This document shows, piece by piece, positions 62,801-64,000 of a stretch of 64,000 nt of DNA. Source of the DNA: Diplosphaera chodatii (Eukaryota > Chlorophyta > Trebouxiophyceae > Prasiolales > Stichococcaceae); contig JAALGY010000041.1 of assembly GCA_032358165.1 (NCBI GenBank), positions 310,001 through 374,000 on the forward strand. The letters run 5' to 3'. Made by a program: the position numbers and the translations under genes. The stretch's first letter is position 1. Each line of letters opens with the position of its first letter. The notes under the pieces were generated by a model. That model did no database searches and had not been told where the DNA came from. It saw only the letters and a program-made list of their open reading frames with translations.

Positions 62801-64000
62801 ACAGCGTCTGGGCGGCCCGCTGCATGCGCCTCGCAAGCGCGCCCTCCCCGCCGCGGGACACCTGCAGTATGGGACCACCCAGAAGGGGTCGTGCCGGCAG
62901 ATCACCACCTGCTCCTGCGATGTGTGTGAGATGCCCCCCTGGGAAAGCCGCACCCAGCACCCAATTATATGGGCCTCCAGCTTTATAAGACTCCCACCAA
63001 AGCAGGCAAATCAGGGCGGATGATCTACTGCACTGCTGTCGGCCCCACCGCTGCATGGTGATGCGTCACCAGGTTGTGCCGCGTGTTCTGTGCACCCTGC
63101 AAGGAGCGCAGCGTCCTCACGCTGTTCACAGGGTCTAGGGCTTGAGCTGCCACCTGCAGGCCCGCGAGCAGCTGGCGGTCCTCCTGCCCGGGCTGCTCAG
63201 GCAGCCGGCCGCCGGCGCCGGCAGCCGCTGCCGCTGCCGCTGCTGCGGGGAGGCGCGCCGCCACCTCCCGGCTGCGCAGCGGCTGCAGCGTCTGGTCCCA
63301 CCAGGCGCCCGCCCGCCACCGCTCCACCGCCAGCAGCGACGGCACGTACCTGCGGCCGACAGACGCGGACTGCAGATTGCGCTCGACCATTAGCTGGTCA
63401 GGGCGTGCTCATGACAAGTGGGTGCTGACGCTGTGGGTGCGGCACACAGCAGGTGAGAATCCAAAGCCTCCTCGAGAAACTGTGAGTCCAGCACCCAACC
63501 CACCACATGTGGTGTCGTGTCAACAGGGTTACAGGGGTTGTGATGGCCGAAGATGATGATTGCGCAGCCGGTGCGACGAGATGTGTTCTCGAGGGTGTCA
63601 TGTTGTGACCACTCCGCACCTTTGGGTGACGTCCTTGGCGCCGCCACTGGCAAACGCCACCACATATGCCAGCGGCACCGTGCCAGACACCGCGTCATCC
63701 ACCTGCACAGCAATGGGCTGGTGACGTCCGAGTTTGCATGATGGCAGTGCGTCCTGTATGTCAGGCACATGAGGCAGCGGCAGGGCTGCTTTGAACACAA
63801 TCTAACTCGAGGATGAACAGATAGTGGGTTTGGACAGCACATATGTTAATTATTGACAATACTGCATTACTACTACCAAACCACCTGGAAACTGTTCTAT
63901 TCGTATATCATGTGCATGGACAACTGTGATCTTGTCCGCCCACCCTGTGGGGCTGGTCCACCCAGCCGTCCAGGGGCTCCACCGCGACCCAGCGCCCCGT
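59849..64000 (-). CDS. XPC: DNA damage recognition protein XPC/Rad4, 5' part off window
   Basis: Nucleotide excision repair lesion sensor, nuclear. The gene is on minus and its N-terminal part lies beyond 64000. In order: a transglutaminase-like fold piece RWVAVEPLDGWVDQP at the window edge, then VPLAYVVAFASGGAKDVTQR (about 63695-63620), AWWDQTLQPLRSREVAARL followed by an Ala/Gly-rich run (about 63350-63070), and a helical block ARRMQRAAQTLSAQEMRAA (about 62850-62770). BHD1: LPTTLEGFKKHPLYVLQRHI (about 62530-62470), then a block containing EPYFMRESLAELHTAEAWKM (about 62200-62140). BHD2/3: LYGEWQTVAWAPP and VVPKNERGNVNVPPF (about 61420-61320), then TVHLRFPRLAAVCRALGAD and MAGFEIKGGRSVPIIDG (about 60965-60790). 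A charged tail ends HPDAEEI, stop at 59849. The blocks match the family in order. Exon edges were not all fixed; Ala-rich runs are low-complexity insertions. Confidence 0.88.
60709..60735. repeat. short tandem accagaac repeat
   Basis: The 8-base unit accagaac is repeated about three times (gcaccagaacaccagaacac followed by cagaatag) within an XPC intron. Confidence 0.7.

Overview
The window is nuclear DNA of a eukaryote, most likely a chlorophyte green alga. It is GC-rich. Genes are cut into many short exons by 100-400 bp GT-AG introns with a strong C/T/G-CAG acceptor. The gene set fits: an EGF/exostosin type II glycosyltransferase, a PDR-type ABCG transporter, SKIP, XPC/Rad4, NO66 and a Qbc-SNARE. 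No prokaryotic operon, CRISPR array, organellar block, IS element or convincing RNA gene was seen. I do not name a species.

Layout, left to right: (1) 1-837, minus, exons of an unidentified gene running off the left edge. (2) 1631-7575, minus, membrane-anchored exostosin (GT47) with several EGF-like modules. (3) 8853-15506, minus, a large intrinsically disordered Ser/Ala/Pro-rich protein with one conserved-looking motif and a coiled coil. (4) 17609-19593, minus, membrane-anchored COMT-like O-methyltransferase. (5) 20304-23994, plus, the splicing factor SKIP/SNW1. (6) 25062-37283, a three-gene cluster of GT49 (LARGE/B4GAT1-like) glycosyltransferases in +, -, + order. (7) 38627-43557, minus, JmjC ribosomal oxygenase/demethylase NO66. 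(8) 44217-46202, plus, SNAP-25-like Qbc-SNARE with a cysteine cluster. (9) 47180-59285, plus, full-size PDR/ABCG transporter. (10) 59849-64000, minus, XPC/Rad4, cut by the right edge.

Exon models were built by hand from splice sites and reading phase. For SKIP (8 exons), GT49-1 (14 exons) and GT49-2 (13 exons) the exon lengths sum to an exact multiple of three with no internal stop, which supports those models. The others are firm in their conserved blocks and approximate between them.

Themes: four Golgi or secretory-pathway glycosyltransferases (one GT47, three GT49) sit within 37 kb and suggest a role in cell-wall or glycoprotein glycan synthesis, although no substrate can be read from sequence. 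The most unusual signals concern gene architecture. The three GT49 paralogs carry an intron at three different places around the same conserved motif, and one copy has lost the first Asp of its DXD motif and cannot be closed in frame. One intron is bracketed by an exact 11-bp repeat. SKIP and the ABC transporter carry duplicated exon-end or exon-start fragments inside introns, close to telomere-like G/T-rich remnants.
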